NCBI GenBank assembly: GCA_030603165.1
Contig: JAUVYH010000012.1
Coordinates: forward strand, 1 to 34,400
DNA from: Fidelibacterota bacterium
GTDB lineage: Bacteria; Fidelibacterota; UBA2242
Reading direction: 5' to 3'
DNA: 34,400 bases
Part shown: positions 22,805-31,623 of the stretch, piece after piece
How positions within the stretch are numbered: position 1 is the first letter of the stretch
Layout of the letters: each line of letters starts with the position of its first letter
The notes under the pieces: model-generated
The model's input: the letters and a program-made list of their open reading frames with translations, nothing else
What the model was told of the DNA's origin: nothing
Databases searched by the model: none
Program-made: the position numbers and the translations under genes

Positions 22805-24658
22805 ATGAATCTATATTTAAGAATGCTAAAATGGGTGAAACCCTACTGGAAAGTTCTGCTTGGCGGAATCCTGGCATCATTAATTTTTGTTGTATTTAAT
22901 AGCGCCTCTGTTTGGCTTACGGCGTCTTTCATTAATGTTATATTTCCCCAAGAACATCAGCAAGTTGTTCAAAACCAGGAGTCAACTGTTAAGATCGAGG
23001 AAAAGATCGATGCTAATACAAAGATTAAGAATTTTACCAACCGGCTGATAATTCGGAAAGATCCTTTTGCCTCCCTGAAAGCTCTCTGCATCGCAATTTT
23101 TCTCATGTTTTTTTTCAAGAATGTATTTTTCTATTTAAAAAATATTGCCCTGGGCTATGTGCAACTAAAGTTGATCAGAGATCTGAGGAATGCTCTGTAT
23201 GCCCATCTACACGAATTATCGTTGTCCTATTTTCATCGGAAAAAAGGTGGAGAAATTCTCTCGATCGTGTTGAACGATGTAGGAATTATGAGGAGAGCGT
23301 TTACCGTTAGCTTTAATAAATTGTTGGTTGAACCAATAAACATTCTGACATTTGTTATATTACTGTTTATTATCTCCTGGAAGCTCTCATTGTTAGCCGT
23401 TGTTATTTTACCTGTCTCTTTATTTACTATTGCCAAAATAGGGCAGAGCATTCGCCGTAAATCGGTCAGAACGTCAAAACAAATAGCCGGTATTATGGCG
23501 ATTTTAAATGAGACAATTAACGGTATCCGGGTTGTTAAAGCTTTTGCCATGGAGCAATTTGAGAAAAGACGATTTTTCTCTGAAACCCATAAATATTTTA
23601 AAATGACATTTAAAAGGCGGCGACTGCGCGCAATCTCTTCTCCAATTAATGAAACTTTCGGAGTTGGTGTCGGTGTAATCCTGTTATGGATAGGCGGAAA
23701 TCATGTTTTGAGAGGAACCGGGATTGAAGCCGAAGATTTCATACGGTTCATTATACTGCTTTTTGCAATTTTAAATCCAATAAAAACACTCAATACCGTT
23801 AATATCGATATTCAGGAAGGACTGGCGTCTGCGGGAAGAGTGTTTTCCATTCTTGATGAGAAATCTGATATTGTTGAAAAACCGGACGCGACTCAGATAA
23901 ACAGCTTTGAATCGGAAATTCATTATGAGAACGTTACTCATCAATATGATACAGTAAATAACGAGGTGTTAAAAGACATCAATTTTACCGTTAAAAAAGG
24001 AGATATTATCGCCATAGTTGGGCACAGTGGCGCGGGAAAATCAACCCTGGTTGATCTATTGCCCCGGTTTTATGATGTAAAAAAAGGGCGAATAATTATC
24101 GATGGAACTGATATACGTGATATTACCTTGTCATCGCTACGTTCATTAATGGGGATAGTAACTCAGGAAACGATTTTATTTAACGATACAATTTTTAATA
24201 ATATTGCCTACGGTATGACCGATGCAGATCCGAAAGCCGTAAAGGCTGCCGCGCGTGCCGCAAATGCCGATGAATTTATTGAGGAATTTCCCGATAAGTA
24301 CGATACAATTATAGGAGACAAAGGTTCCCGTTTATCGGGTGGACAGGCGCAACGTATCGCCATTGCCAGAGCCTTATTGAAAAATCCGCCGATATTAATC
24401 CTGGATGAAGCAACATCTTCCCTTGATACCGAATCTGAACAAAAAGTCCAAATGGCTATCGAAACTTTGATGAAAGATCGTACAACTTTAGTAATTGCAC
24501 ACCGTCTGTCAACTATTCAGAATGCAAGTAAGATAATAGTTCTGGAAGATGGGGGAATCGTGGAGATCGGAACGCATTCAGAACTGTTAGAAAAAAACGG
24601 CTTGTATAAATATTTGTATGATACTCAAATAAATCCTACAGTGAATCATCAAACATGA
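22805..24658 (+). CDS. ABC transporter, lipid A/glycolipid exporter type (MsbA-like)
   Basis: A 617-residue half-transporter with an N-terminal six-helix exporter domain and a C-terminal ATPase. It likely flips lipid A-core or another lipid-linked glycan across the inner membrane. Walker A is GHSGAGKST with K412, the signature is LSGGQ at 510-514, Walker B is ILILDEATSSLD with D534/E535, and the switch histidine is in IAHRLST (H566). Between the first two helices is a long polar loop (about residues 50-92), larger than in E. coli MsbA. It opens the surface-glycan region, so an O-antigen or teichoic-like substrate is also possible. No clear ribosome site precedes the ATG. Confidence 0.9.
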   Translation: MNLYLRMLKWVKPYWKVLLGGILASLIFVVFNSASVWLTASFINVIFPQEHQQVVQNQESTVKIEEKIDANTKIKNFTNRLIIRKDPFASLKALCIAIFLMFFFKNVFFYLKNIALGYVQLKLIRDLRNALYAHLHELSLSYFHRKKGGEILSIVLNDVGIMRRAFTVSFNKLLVEPINILTFVILLFIISWKLSLLAVVILPVSLFTIAKIGQSIRRKSVRTSKQIAGIMAILNETINGIRVVKAFAMEQFEKRRFFSETHKYFKMTFKRRRLRAISSPINETFGVGVGVILLWIGGNHVLRGTGIEAEDFIRFIILLFAILNPIKTLNTVNIDIQEGLASAGRVFSILDEKSDIVEKPDATQINSFESEIHYENVTHQYDTVNNEVLKDINFTVKKGDIIAIVGHSGAGKSTLVDLLPRFYDVKKGRIIIDGTDIRDITLSSLRSLMGIVTQETILFNDTIFNNIAYGMTDADPKAVKAAARAANADEFIEEFPDKYDTIIGDKGSRLSGGQAQRIAIARALLKNPPILILDEATSSLDTESEQKVQMAIETLMKDRTTLVIAHRLSTIQNASKIIVLEDGGIVEIGTHSELLEKNGLYKYLYDTQINPTVNHQT

Positions 24659-24842
24659 GAATAGATAAAATGGAATGGAACGATTGCAACATATAAATCT
24701 AGTAATCATATTTAACATTCATTTTTAATTTCAGATTATTTCAATTACACTTACTTGCTGATGAAAGCAGATTTTTAGATGAAATCAAAATAGAAGTTTA
24801 AACAAAAAAAGGGTTTTTCTAACAGTAAGGCAACTTGCATTC

Positions 24843-25895
24843 ATGAAGATCTACTATCAAGCGCGTAACATTTATCAATACTCTTATGTAAAATCTCTGT
24901 ATCGTGAAATCGGGGGAGATTTCATTATACACAAGCCAAGAGCAATAATACATTTAAAGAAAAACTTTGCTGGGTTTCCCTCAAAAAATCCCAGCAAGGA
25001 TATATTTGGATGCCAGCCCAAAACGCGCTATAAGAGATATGAGAAATATGATAAGTTATCCGGCATTCTGATAAGCTTAAATAAGTTTCACTTTTCCAGA
25101 AATCCCGATAAATTGATTGCAATATGTATGAAACATGGTGTAGGAGTGAGAAAAGAACAGGGTCGAGATCAATTTCCGTTTGATTACTATTTTATAGATG
25201 GAGACTTATGGCTGCGAAAGTTAATGCAATATAAAGAGTTAAATATTCGTGAAGACCAGATCGTCCGTACGGGAAATTTGAGATTCGATGATGTAGTAAA
25301 CGGAAAGATGGATCGTTCAAAAATATTAAAGAACTTTGGAGTGAAAGATATGTCACGTCCTAATATTCTGTACGCGCCTACCTGGAAATTGTGTGCCGGC
25401 ACATTAATGAAACACAGTTACAGCTTCATAGAACAATTCTCGAATGAGTACAATCTTTTCATACGGCCTCATTACTATGACTGGCGTAGATTAGGTTCCA
25501 TCAGAAAATTCATTAAAACAGGGAAATATAAAAATGTTTACATAGTTGAGCCCTGGAATATCCGAACTGAAGATACAATGGAAAATCTTTTTATTTCCGA
25601 CCTTCTTATCTCCGATAACTCTTCTATTTCCTACCAATCTCTTATCTTTACAATGCCGGTGCTTCAAATATACATTGATGAATCTAATATTGACAAGCAA
25701 CGATCCGAATTTGATATTAGAAATATTGTTGATTGTTGGAACGGAAAGGGCTCTATATTACCTCTTGTGAAAGGAAACCTTCAAAAGAATAAATATAAAA
25801 CCGATTTACAGTCCTTACTAAAAAAATGTTTTTATTTTAATGATGGGAAATGTACTGAAAGAGCAGTATCTTTTATTAAAAGCATGTCTCACTGA
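24843..25895 (+). CDS. CDP-glycerol glycerophosphotransferase-family protein 1
   Basis: The C-terminal part fits the TagB/TagF-like family, which transfers polyol-phosphate from a CDP-activated donor to make phosphodiester-linked surface polymers. KHGVG carries H98, VRTGNLRFDD (141-150) and ILYAPTW (175-181) are conserved blocks, and FIRPHYYDW holds the RPH at 208-210. SDLLISDNSSISYQ (252-265) is the nucleotide-binding signature. The 350-residue length matches the catalytic domain without extra repeats. The N-terminal 90 residues are diverged and basic. It lies between the exporter and a GT4 glycosyltransferase. The actual donor (glycerol, ribitol or another alcohol) cannot be read from the sequence. 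Confidence 0.82.
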   Translation: MKIYYQARNIYQYSYVKSLYREIGGDFIIHKPRAIIHLKKNFAGFPSKNPSKDIFGCQPKTRYKRYEKYDKLSGILISLNKFHFSRNPDKLIAICMKHGVGVRKEQGRDQFPFDYYFIDGDLWLRKLMQYKELNIREDQIVRTGNLRFDDVVNGKMDRSKILKNFGVKDMSRPNILYAPTWKLCAGTLMKHSYSFIEQFSNEYNLFIRPHYYDWRRLGSIRKFIKTGKYKNVYIVEPWNIRTEDTMENLFISDLLISDNSSISYQSLIFTMPVLQIYIDESNIDKQRSEFDIRNIVDCWNGKGSILPLVKGNLQKNKYKTDLQSLLKKCFYFNDGKCTERAVSFIKSMSH

Positions 25896-25937
25896 TTATT
25901 AAAATGTCCATTACTTAAAACTTTAATCATCTTTACA

Positions 25938-27053
25938 ATGAATATATTGTTCATAAACAGTACAAAGATCAAAGCCTGGGGAGGCATCGAGAAATGGATG
26001 CTAATTACTGCTAAAGGATTACGTGAAAAGGGACATAACATTTTCTGTGGTGGAAAACCTGATGCTATATTTACGAATAGATGTATTGAAGCCGGGTTTA
26101 TTACCTTTACTTTAAAATTTGGAATGGATTTTAGTATTCTAAACAGTTATCGACTGTCAAAAATATTATCCAAATATCAAATTGACATTGTAATCAACCA
26201 CTACAATAAAGAGATTAAAATGGCAAGTATTGCCAGAAAAATTGCCAGACTACCATTAGTGATAGTTGCTCGCGCTGGGATGCCAAATGTACATAATAAC
26301 TGGCGGTATCGTTTTTTCTACAAACGGATGGTGGACGGTGTAATTACAAATGCTATTCAGATCAAAGAGAAATATATGTCCTACGGATGGATGGAAGATG
26401 GGTTTGTACGACTTATTCGCAACGGGGTTGAGGTTAAAGTTAAACCAGAGATTGTTCCCCAAAAAATTCAACAGAAATATTCTCTTCCGGCACGAGGTCC
26501 GGTAATAAGTATCTTTGGTCGATTGGTTCCCATTAAACAGCATCATCTTTTCCTAAAAGTTGCCAGAAATATTAAGCAAAAATATCCTGAGGCAGTCTTT
26601 CTCATTGTCGGAGAGGGACCTCTAAAGAATAAAATAAAACAGAATGCCATTCAGTTAGGTATTGAAGATAGTGTGTTTATGCTTGGTTTTCAAAAGGAAC
26701 TTGATGCGTTATATAGTTATTGTGACGTGGTATTACTTACTTCTTCCTACGATGGTTTTCCTAATGTTCTTATGGAAGCTATGGCGATTGGAAGACCCGT
26801 GGTAACATTTGATGTTGGTGGGGTCAGAGAACTTATACAGTCGGAGAAAACTGGTGTTATTGTGCCGCCCAATGCTGTTCAAGCGATGACAACAGAAATT
26901 TTGGATCTATTAAAGTCAGCAGAACGTCGAGAAAATATATCACGCGATGCAAGGGAATACATACAGAGGAATTTCTCGATTGATAAAATGGTCAATGAGG
27001 TTGATGGTTATCTAAAAGAATTGTACTCTCGAAAATCAGAGATAAAAATATAA
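25938..27053 (+). CDS. GT4-family glycosyltransferase
   Basis: A 371-residue GT-B enzyme that transfers a sugar from a nucleotide-sugar donor to a surface glycan. The N-terminus shows the acceptor-side glycine loop WGGIEKWMLITAKGLREKGH. The C-terminal Rossmann domain has VISIFGRLVPIKQHHLFL, FLIVGEGPLKNKI, VFMLGFQKELDALYSYCDVV and SSYDGFPNVLMEAMAIGRPV. In the usual E-x7-E donor motif the first glutamate is aspartate here (D-G-F-P-N-V-L-M-E), a conservative change. Donor and linkage are unknown. Confidence 0.92.
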   Translation: MNILFINSTKIKAWGGIEKWMLITAKGLREKGHNIFCGGKPDAIFTNRCIEAGFITFTLKFGMDFSILNSYRLSKILSKYQIDIVINHYNKEIKMASIARKIARLPLVIVARAGMPNVHNNWRYRFFYKRMVDGVITNAIQIKEKYMSYGWMEDGFVRLIRNGVEVKVKPEIVPQKIQQKYSLPARGPVISIFGRLVPIKQHHLFLKVARNIKQKYPEAVFLIVGEGPLKNKIKQNAIQLGIEDSVFMLGFQKELDALYSYCDVVLLTSSYDGFPNVLMEAMAIGRPVVTFDVGGVRELIQSEKTGVIVPPNAVQAMTTEILDLLKSAERRENISRDAREYIQRNFSIDKMVNEVDGYLKELYSRKSEIKI

Positions 27054-27077
27054 TCTAAGAGTGAAAGAAAGCGATAA

Positions 27078-27272
27078 TTGAAGTTCGGATTTCTCAGAAT
27101 TCAAGGATTTGCAAGTCCATGTAGGAAATATATAAAAACCCTTTGGGCTCTACATTTTTGGGGGTGTTTTTTTATATTCAGCAATATGCTATCTTTTACT
27201 GAAAGGGCGATACTGAATCAAGGTATATTCCGTTACTCTTCCTGTCTAACCTGGAAAAGTCGTATGAGATGA
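27078..27272 (+). CDS. Doubtful small ORF overlapping next gene by ATGA
   Basis: A 64-codon frame starting with TTG fills the 215 bp gap between two glycosyltransferase genes and overlaps the next start codon by four bases. It has a hydrophobic stretch, TLWALHFWGCFFIFSNMLSF, which could be one membrane helix, and a basic C-terminus. The purine run AAGAAAG precedes the start. No family is recognised. It may equally be non-coding, or a remnant of a lost gene. Confidence 0.25.
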   Translation: MKFGFLRIQGFASPCRKYIKTLWALHFWGCFFIFSNMLSFTERAILNQGIFRYSSCLTWKSRMR

Positions 27273-28291
27273 AAACATTTCGAATAATGTTCATTGGTCG
27301 TTCATCGGATTTAGCGAGTACAAGAATACGCGCGGCAAATCTTATAGAACCGCTGGCTCGCCGTGGAGTGCATGCCGAGTTATATATTCTACCAAAATCA
27401 TTATCGGCGCGTTTGAAACTGTTCCAAAAGTGTAAAACTTATGATGTAGTCATTCTTCAAAAAAAACTACTGTCCCCGATTCTATTTTTCTTTCTAAGGC
27501 GAGCAAGTCGGTATTTAGTATATGATTTTGATGATGCTGTTTTTTTTCGGGATGCTTTCGGATCCAGAATTGACGATCCGGAATGGTTCAGTAAATCTCG
27601 CTGGCGAAGATTTAAAACCACTGCTAAAGCAGTAGATATAGTATTAGCTGGAAACAATTATCTCGAAAGTTATGCGCAAAAATACAATAACAATGTAGCT
27701 ATACTCCCTTCATCGGTTCCATTGAATAACATTCCGACTCGGGACAATTTTCCTGATAATCCAAAGCCAGTTGTAGGGTGGGTTGGGAGCCGCACTACAA
27801 TGAAGTATATTTTTTCAATTGAGTCAATTTTAGCGAATGTCGCTTCCGTTTATCCCTTTGAATTACGTATTATATCGGATACTCCCTGTTCAATATCTAG
27901 CCTGCCATGTCATCACATATTTTGGAATCTTGATCGTCAGGATCAGGAGATTGCCCATTTTGATATTGGTATTATGCCGCTAAGCGATGACCCCTGGGCC
28001 AAAGGCAAGTGTGCTTATAAACTTTTACAATGTATGGCTGCTGAAGTACCTTTTGTCGCATCTGCAGTGGGAATGAATGTTGAAGTTACCTGTGGGAATA
28101 CGACCGGGTTTGCAGTTAAATCAGATCGAGAATTCGTCAATTGTCTGGTCAAATTGCTCAGGGATAAAGCTCTCCGTCGCCGGATGGGTAAAGCCGGGAG
28201 AGCGCTGGTGGAACGTTTTTATACTACCGAAGTAATATCTGAAAAATTGGCGCAACTGATAAAAATTTCTGTAATATCGGGTTCAAGTTGA
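27269..28291 (+). CDS. GT4-like glycosyltransferase
   Basis: A 340-residue predicted GT-B glycosyltransferase. It opens with MFIGRSSDLASTRIRAANLI (the acceptor-binding loop with an S-TR motif found in this subgroup). It continues with YDVVILQKK, LVYDFDDAVFF, the domain linker VVGWVGSRTTMKYI, and FDIGIMPLSDDPWAKGKCAYKLLQCMAAEVPFVASAVGMN. The donor-site E-x7-E glutamate is replaced by the K-C-A-Y-K pattern usual for this subgroup. It probably adds one sugar to the same surface glycan as its neighbours. Start ATG 27269 is the first plausible methionine. Confidence 0.87.
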   Translation: MKTFRIMFIGRSSDLASTRIRAANLIEPLARRGVHAELYILPKSLSARLKLFQKCKTYDVVILQKKLLSPILFFFLRRASRYLVYDFDDAVFFRDAFGSRIDDPEWFSKSRWRRFKTTAKAVDIVLAGNNYLESYAQKYNNNVAILPSSVPLNNIPTRDNFPDNPKPVVGWVGSRTTMKYIFSIESILANVASVYPFELRIISDTPCSISSLPCHHIFWNLDRQDQEIAHFDIGIMPLSDDPWAKGKCAYKLLQCMAAEVPFVASAVGMNVEVTCGNTTGFAVKSDREFVNCLVKLLRDKALRRRMGKAGRALVERFYTTEVISEKLAQLIKISVISGSS

Positions 28292-28356
28292 AAGCGTTTA
28301 AATGTTGATTAAGAAATCAGAGAATCTGTAATTTTTAAAAAGAAGAGGTCTTTTGA

Positions 28357-29112
28357 ATGAAAGCAGTTATTTTAGCGGCAGGCTCGGCAAGGCGGTTATC
28401 ACCGTTGACCGACAATATACATAAATGCCTGTTAGATGTCGGTGGAAAAGGGATTTTGGAACACCAACTGGATGCGCTTGACCGATATGGTGTTGAGGAA
28501 ACCATGATTGTTGTAGGATTTTTGAAAGAACAAATTCAAGACAGGTTTGGTAATCAATATAGAAATATGTCTTTGACGTATATTGAAAACCCGGATTATG
28601 CAACGACTAATACTGTGTATTCTCTTTGGCTTGCACGGGAATTTTTCTCAGGCGAGGATTTTCTATATTTGAATGCCGATGTCGTGTTTCATCATGAATT
28701 GATAAGACGAATTCTGCTTTCTGAGAATGCCTCTGCATTGGGCGTGGAAGTCAAACCCTGTGGTGAGGAAGAGGTCAAAGTCATCGTAAATAATAATTTT
28801 AAAATCCAGCGAATTGGCAAGAAAATCGACATTGAGAGAAGTCTTGGTGAATTTGTCGGGATAGCCAAATTTGCTGCGGAGATGACAAATGATTTTATCG
28901 AGGCTTTGGAGACAGTCATAGATCGAGGGGAAAAGATGGCGTTTTTTGAAAAAGCGGTTGATTTGCTCCTAGATAGACATGATCTTTACTATGAAGATAT
29001 CACTGATATCCCGGTGATTGAAATTGATTTTCCGGAGGATCTTGAAAAAGCCCGTAAACATATATTGCCCCGGATAATAGCCCGGGATGAAGACTCAGAA
29101 CTCTTGACCTGA
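28357..29112 (+). CDS. LicC-like sugar/alcohol-phosphate cytidylyltransferase
   Basis: A 251-residue nucleotidyltransferase making a CDP- or other NDP-activated precursor. The opening MKAVILAAGSARRLSPLTDN is the NTP-binding loop. K23 in HKCLLDVGGKGILEHQL follows, then ENPDYATTNTVYSLW (77-91) and the metal-binding NADVVFHHEL with D108. The TNT-xx-SLW element is characteristic of the LicC choline-phosphate and inositol-phosphate cytidylyltransferase branch rather than of glucose-1-phosphate enzymes. It sits among CDP-glycerol-transferase-family genes, so a role in supplying their CDP-alcohol donor is plausible. Substrate identity is inferred only. AAGAGG lies eight bases before the ATG. Confidence 0.85.
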   Translation: MKAVILAAGSARRLSPLTDNIHKCLLDVGGKGILEHQLDALDRYGVEETMIVVGFLKEQIQDRFGNQYRNMSLTYIENPDYATTNTVYSLWLAREFFSGEDFLYLNADVVFHHELIRRILLSENASALGVEVKPCGEEEVKVIVNNNFKIQRIGKKIDIERSLGEFVGIAKFAAEMTNDFIEALETVIDRGEKMAFFEKAVDLLLDRHDLYYEDITDIPVIEIDFPEDLEKARKHILPRIIARDEDSELLT

Positions 29113-29189
29113 TGTTGAAAAAACAATGATTTATTTCAATGAATTTGAAAAATAAAATGTCATAATTTGTGATAAACTGGGAGTTCTTA

Positions 29190-29226
29190 TTTCAAATTTC
29201 AAATATCAAAGTGCAAATTTCAAATT
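29190..29226 (+). repeat. TTTCAAA-type short repeats
   Basis: The heptamer TTTCAAA occurs three times in 37 bases, with two further degenerate copies (TATCAAA, GTGCAAA) between. It immediately precedes the small frame at 29231. Simple sequence of this type is common in AT-rich intergenic DNA; no function is assigned. Confidence 0.55.
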
Positions 29227-29230
29227 AAGG

Positions 29231-29434
29231 ATGTGTGCTGTGAATTTTGAAGAATTATCTGATAGATTTTTAGATTATATAGTATTTGCGCCGATCGAAG
29301 ATTTCTTTGAAAAGGTGTCTCTTTGGGGCTATTTGCATTTTGAAATAACAGCCATTCCGACTGATTTCAACATGAATAACTCCGATTGGAAATCTAAACC
29401 ACAACATGGCTTCAGCAATTTTTGCAAAAATTAG
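29231..29434 (+). pseudogene. Short ORF, possible four-helix-bundle protein remnant
   Basis: A 67-codon frame with ATG at 29231 and GTG at 29240. The segment VNFEELSDRFLDYIVFAPIE resembles the first helix of small four-helix-bundle proteins (LxxRxxxFA pattern), but the remaining three helices and their conserved S/T-GANY-type motif are absent. The later part, FEITAIPTDFNMNNSDWKSK, looks non-coding. It may be a decayed fragment of such a gene, or chance; confidence is low. Confidence 0.25.
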
Positions 29435-29493
29435 AGACAGAATAATCTGCGATAAGTCAGAAGTTCTAAGACTAAGGTAATCGCCGAGTTCTT

Positions 29494-30582
29494 TTGAAAA
29501 AAATAAGCGTACTGTTTAACGTTCATCATCTCTATTATCTGCCCCAGTTTCTTCCGGTAGCCCGTGAAATGGAGGAGCGGGGAAGCTTCGATATTTATTT
29601 TTCGGCATATATAGATAAAAAACGAGTTGATTACCAATTGGTAAAAAATGCCGTAAAGAATTTCTCAGGGAATTTTATCAATGCAGCCGATGAAAAATCA
29701 AGACGTAAGAATATTTTGGATCAACATTTTGATATTATCGTATTTGGTAAGAGCGGTCATGCGGAACAGTATTGTTCATCTGATACACTGGCGATCTTAT
29801 TGTACCATGGGATTGGAGTGAAAGCATGCTATTATACGGATTTTAATCCTCGTATAAACATTCGCTATGTGGAAGGTCAATATCGCTATGATGAATTAAA
29901 GCGCCGGGGCGTCTCAACGGAATTAGTCGTTACCGGGTTTCCCAAGCTGGATCCGTTGTTTGATTCTGATAATCCGGAGCACCGGGATGACGACCTGATT
30001 CCCGATCCTTCAAAACCGACGATTCTCTATGCTCCCACTTTTTATCCCAGCTCGATTGAAATATTCGGTGAATCCATTGCTGAATTGATCAGGGGATACA
30101 ACCTGATTGTGAAATTGCATCATTTTTCATGGGTATTAGATAAATACAGACATCAGAAATCGTTATTTATAGATTTGGCGGAAAAGTATTCCCATGTTCA
30201 ACTTTTAATGCCTGAAAAATGTAATATTATTCCCTATTTCAAGCATGCCGATATTTTACTGACGGAAGTATCTTCCACTGCATTTGAATTTCTGGCTGCC
30301 GGCAGACCGGTTATTATTTGTGATTTTCACCATTTGAGGATTAAGCACCGAATATTTAATCGGTGGTTTCGCAAGAGTCGGCTGGATGAAGATATTCAGC
30401 AACATCTTGATTTTGCCTATCATATTCAAAGCCCGGGACAACTACCCGAAGTAATGGGCAAGTCGATGAAAGAAAGGAATGATTTTTCCAGGCGTGCCGA
30501 AGAAATAGCGGAAGGGTTTTTAGGCGTCCTTGATGGAAATGCCAGCAAGCGAATAGTGGACGATATTCTAAAACGGTTCTGA
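29494..30582 (+). CDS. CDP-glycerol glycerophosphotransferase-family protein 2
   Basis: A 362-residue TagF/TagB-like polyol-phosphate transferase. Conserved blocks are LLYHGIGVKACYY with H105, VVTGFPKLDPLFD (145-157), TILYAPTFYPSSIE (176-189), IVKLHHFSW (205-213) and ADILLTEVSSTAFEFLAAGRPVI, the donor-binding signature. The start is TTG at 29494, giving MKKISVLFNVHHLYYLPQFL; no ATG lies near enough, and the frame ends 6 bp before the next transferase gene. No strong ribosome site is seen. It probably works with the following gene, which is of the same family, but whether the two make successive linkages is not known. Confidence 0.87.
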   Translation: MKKISVLFNVHHLYYLPQFLPVAREMEERGSFDIYFSAYIDKKRVDYQLVKNAVKNFSGNFINAADEKSRRKNILDQHFDIIVFGKSGHAEQYCSSDTLAILLYHGIGVKACYYTDFNPRINIRYVEGQYRYDELKRRGVSTELVVTGFPKLDPLFDSDNPEHRDDDLIPDPSKPTILYAPTFYPSSIEIFGESIAELIRGYNLIVKLHHFSWVLDKYRHQKSLFIDLAEKYSHVQLLMPEKCNIIPYFKHADILLTEVSSTAFEFLAAGRPVIICDFHHLRIKHRIFNRWFRKSRLDEDIQQHLDFAYHIQSPGQLPEVMGKSMKERNDFSRRAEEIAEGFLGVLDGNASKRIVDDILKRF

Positions 30583-30588
30583 AAAAAT

Positions 30589-31620
30589 ATGCGACGATAT
30601 CTACATTTTATAACAAAACCATATTCACTAAGCGTAATCCAGGCGCTCGTTGAAGAGATAGAACGAGGGCAGTGGGGTGATTCCATGATCTTTTTGCCGC
30701 CCGTGTTGGAGAAATATATCCGCAACGATATGCGTTATACAACATCCATAGAAGAAGCCGGTTCATTTGATCCGGATATCGTATTTGTGCCGGGAAATAT
30801 TGTTCATGATAAAATTCCCGGACTAAAAGTTCAGGTGTTTCATGGTATTTGTGAAGAAAAGGGCGGACATTACAAGATAACCGGTTTTTTTGATCTTTAC
30901 TGTACCAGCGGTCCGTTAATAACACGAAATTTTAAGAAACTTGCTGAAAAACATGGATACTTTCACGTCGTTGAGACTGGTTGGCCAAAAGTCGATCTCC
31001 TGATGAACCCCTATAACCGTGCAGAAATACTCATGAAGTTGGGAGTGCGTCCGGAAAACAGGATAATTCTGTACGCGCCAACCTTTAGCCCGAAGTATAA
31101 ATCTTCGGGTAAACTGTTTCCGGTGTTACAGTCAATGATTAAGCGTGGTGAAACCTGGATTATAAAATTTCATGATCTCATGGATAAAGAAGACATACTA
31201 CGGTTCAAAAAGTTGGATAACGTGCTGGTTTGGGACGATCCTGACAATATCCCGTTATTGCAAGCAGCTGATGTGCTGATTTCTGATACATCTTCGATTG
31301 TATATGAATTCATGCTTTTGGATAAGCCGGTGATCACAATCGATGCCAGAATCCGATTGGAAAAAGGAATAAATATTCAGAATATAAAAGATCTGCGGAC
31401 TGCAATTGACCGGTCTGTTTCAAATCCTGAAGAATATTCGATAAACCGAAAAAATGTATTGCGGGAGATACAACCGTATGCAGATCAGGCAAATGCAAAA
31501 CGAGTATTAGAAGCGGCAGAGACGATGTTGACTTCAGATATTTCGACAAAATTAAGAAAAAAACCTCGGAACCTGTACCGGAGATACCGGGCACGCAAGT
31601 TATTAAATAATTGGTGGTAA
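30589..31620 (+). CDS. CDP-glycerol glycerophosphotransferase-family protein 3
   Basis: A 343-residue paralogue in family with the preceding gene but only distantly similar. VFHGICEEKGGHY (83-95) replaces the HGIG block, and TGWPKVDLLMNP (130-141), IILYAPTFSPKY (159-170), WIIKFHDLMDKED and ADVLISDTSSIVYEFMLLDKPVI follow in order. The protein ends in a basic tail (KKPRNLYRRYRARKLLNNWW), which could contact membrane phospholipid. It starts 6 bp after the second transferase and ends 3 bp before the kinase-like gene, so all three are probably one transcript. The acceptor is unknown. Confidence 0.85.
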   Translation: MRRYLHFITKPYSLSVIQALVEEIERGQWGDSMIFLPPVLEKYIRNDMRYTTSIEEAGSFDPDIVFVPGNIVHDKIPGLKVQVFHGICEEKGGHYKITGFFDLYCTSGPLITRNFKKLAEKHGYFHVVETGWPKVDLLMNPYNRAEILMKLGVRPENRIILYAPTFSPKYKSSGKLFPVLQSMIKRGETWIIKFHDLMDKEDILRFKKLDNVLVWDDPDNIPLLQAADVLISDTSSIVYEFMLLDKPVITIDARIRLEKGINIQNIKDLRTAIDRSVSNPEEYSINRKNVLREIQPYADQANAKRVLEAAETMLTSDISTKLRKKPRNLYRRYRARKLLNNWW

Positions 31621-31623
31621 TGA

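Larger units (their letters stand above)
29113..29493. other. Gap with AT-rich repeats and a gene-like fragment
   Basis: This 381 bp stretch separates the cytidylyltransferase from the second transferase gene. It holds a run of TTTCAAA-type repeats (29190-29226) and the 67-codon frame at 29231-29434, both listed separately. No RNA gene or terminator was recognised. Confidence 0.45.
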
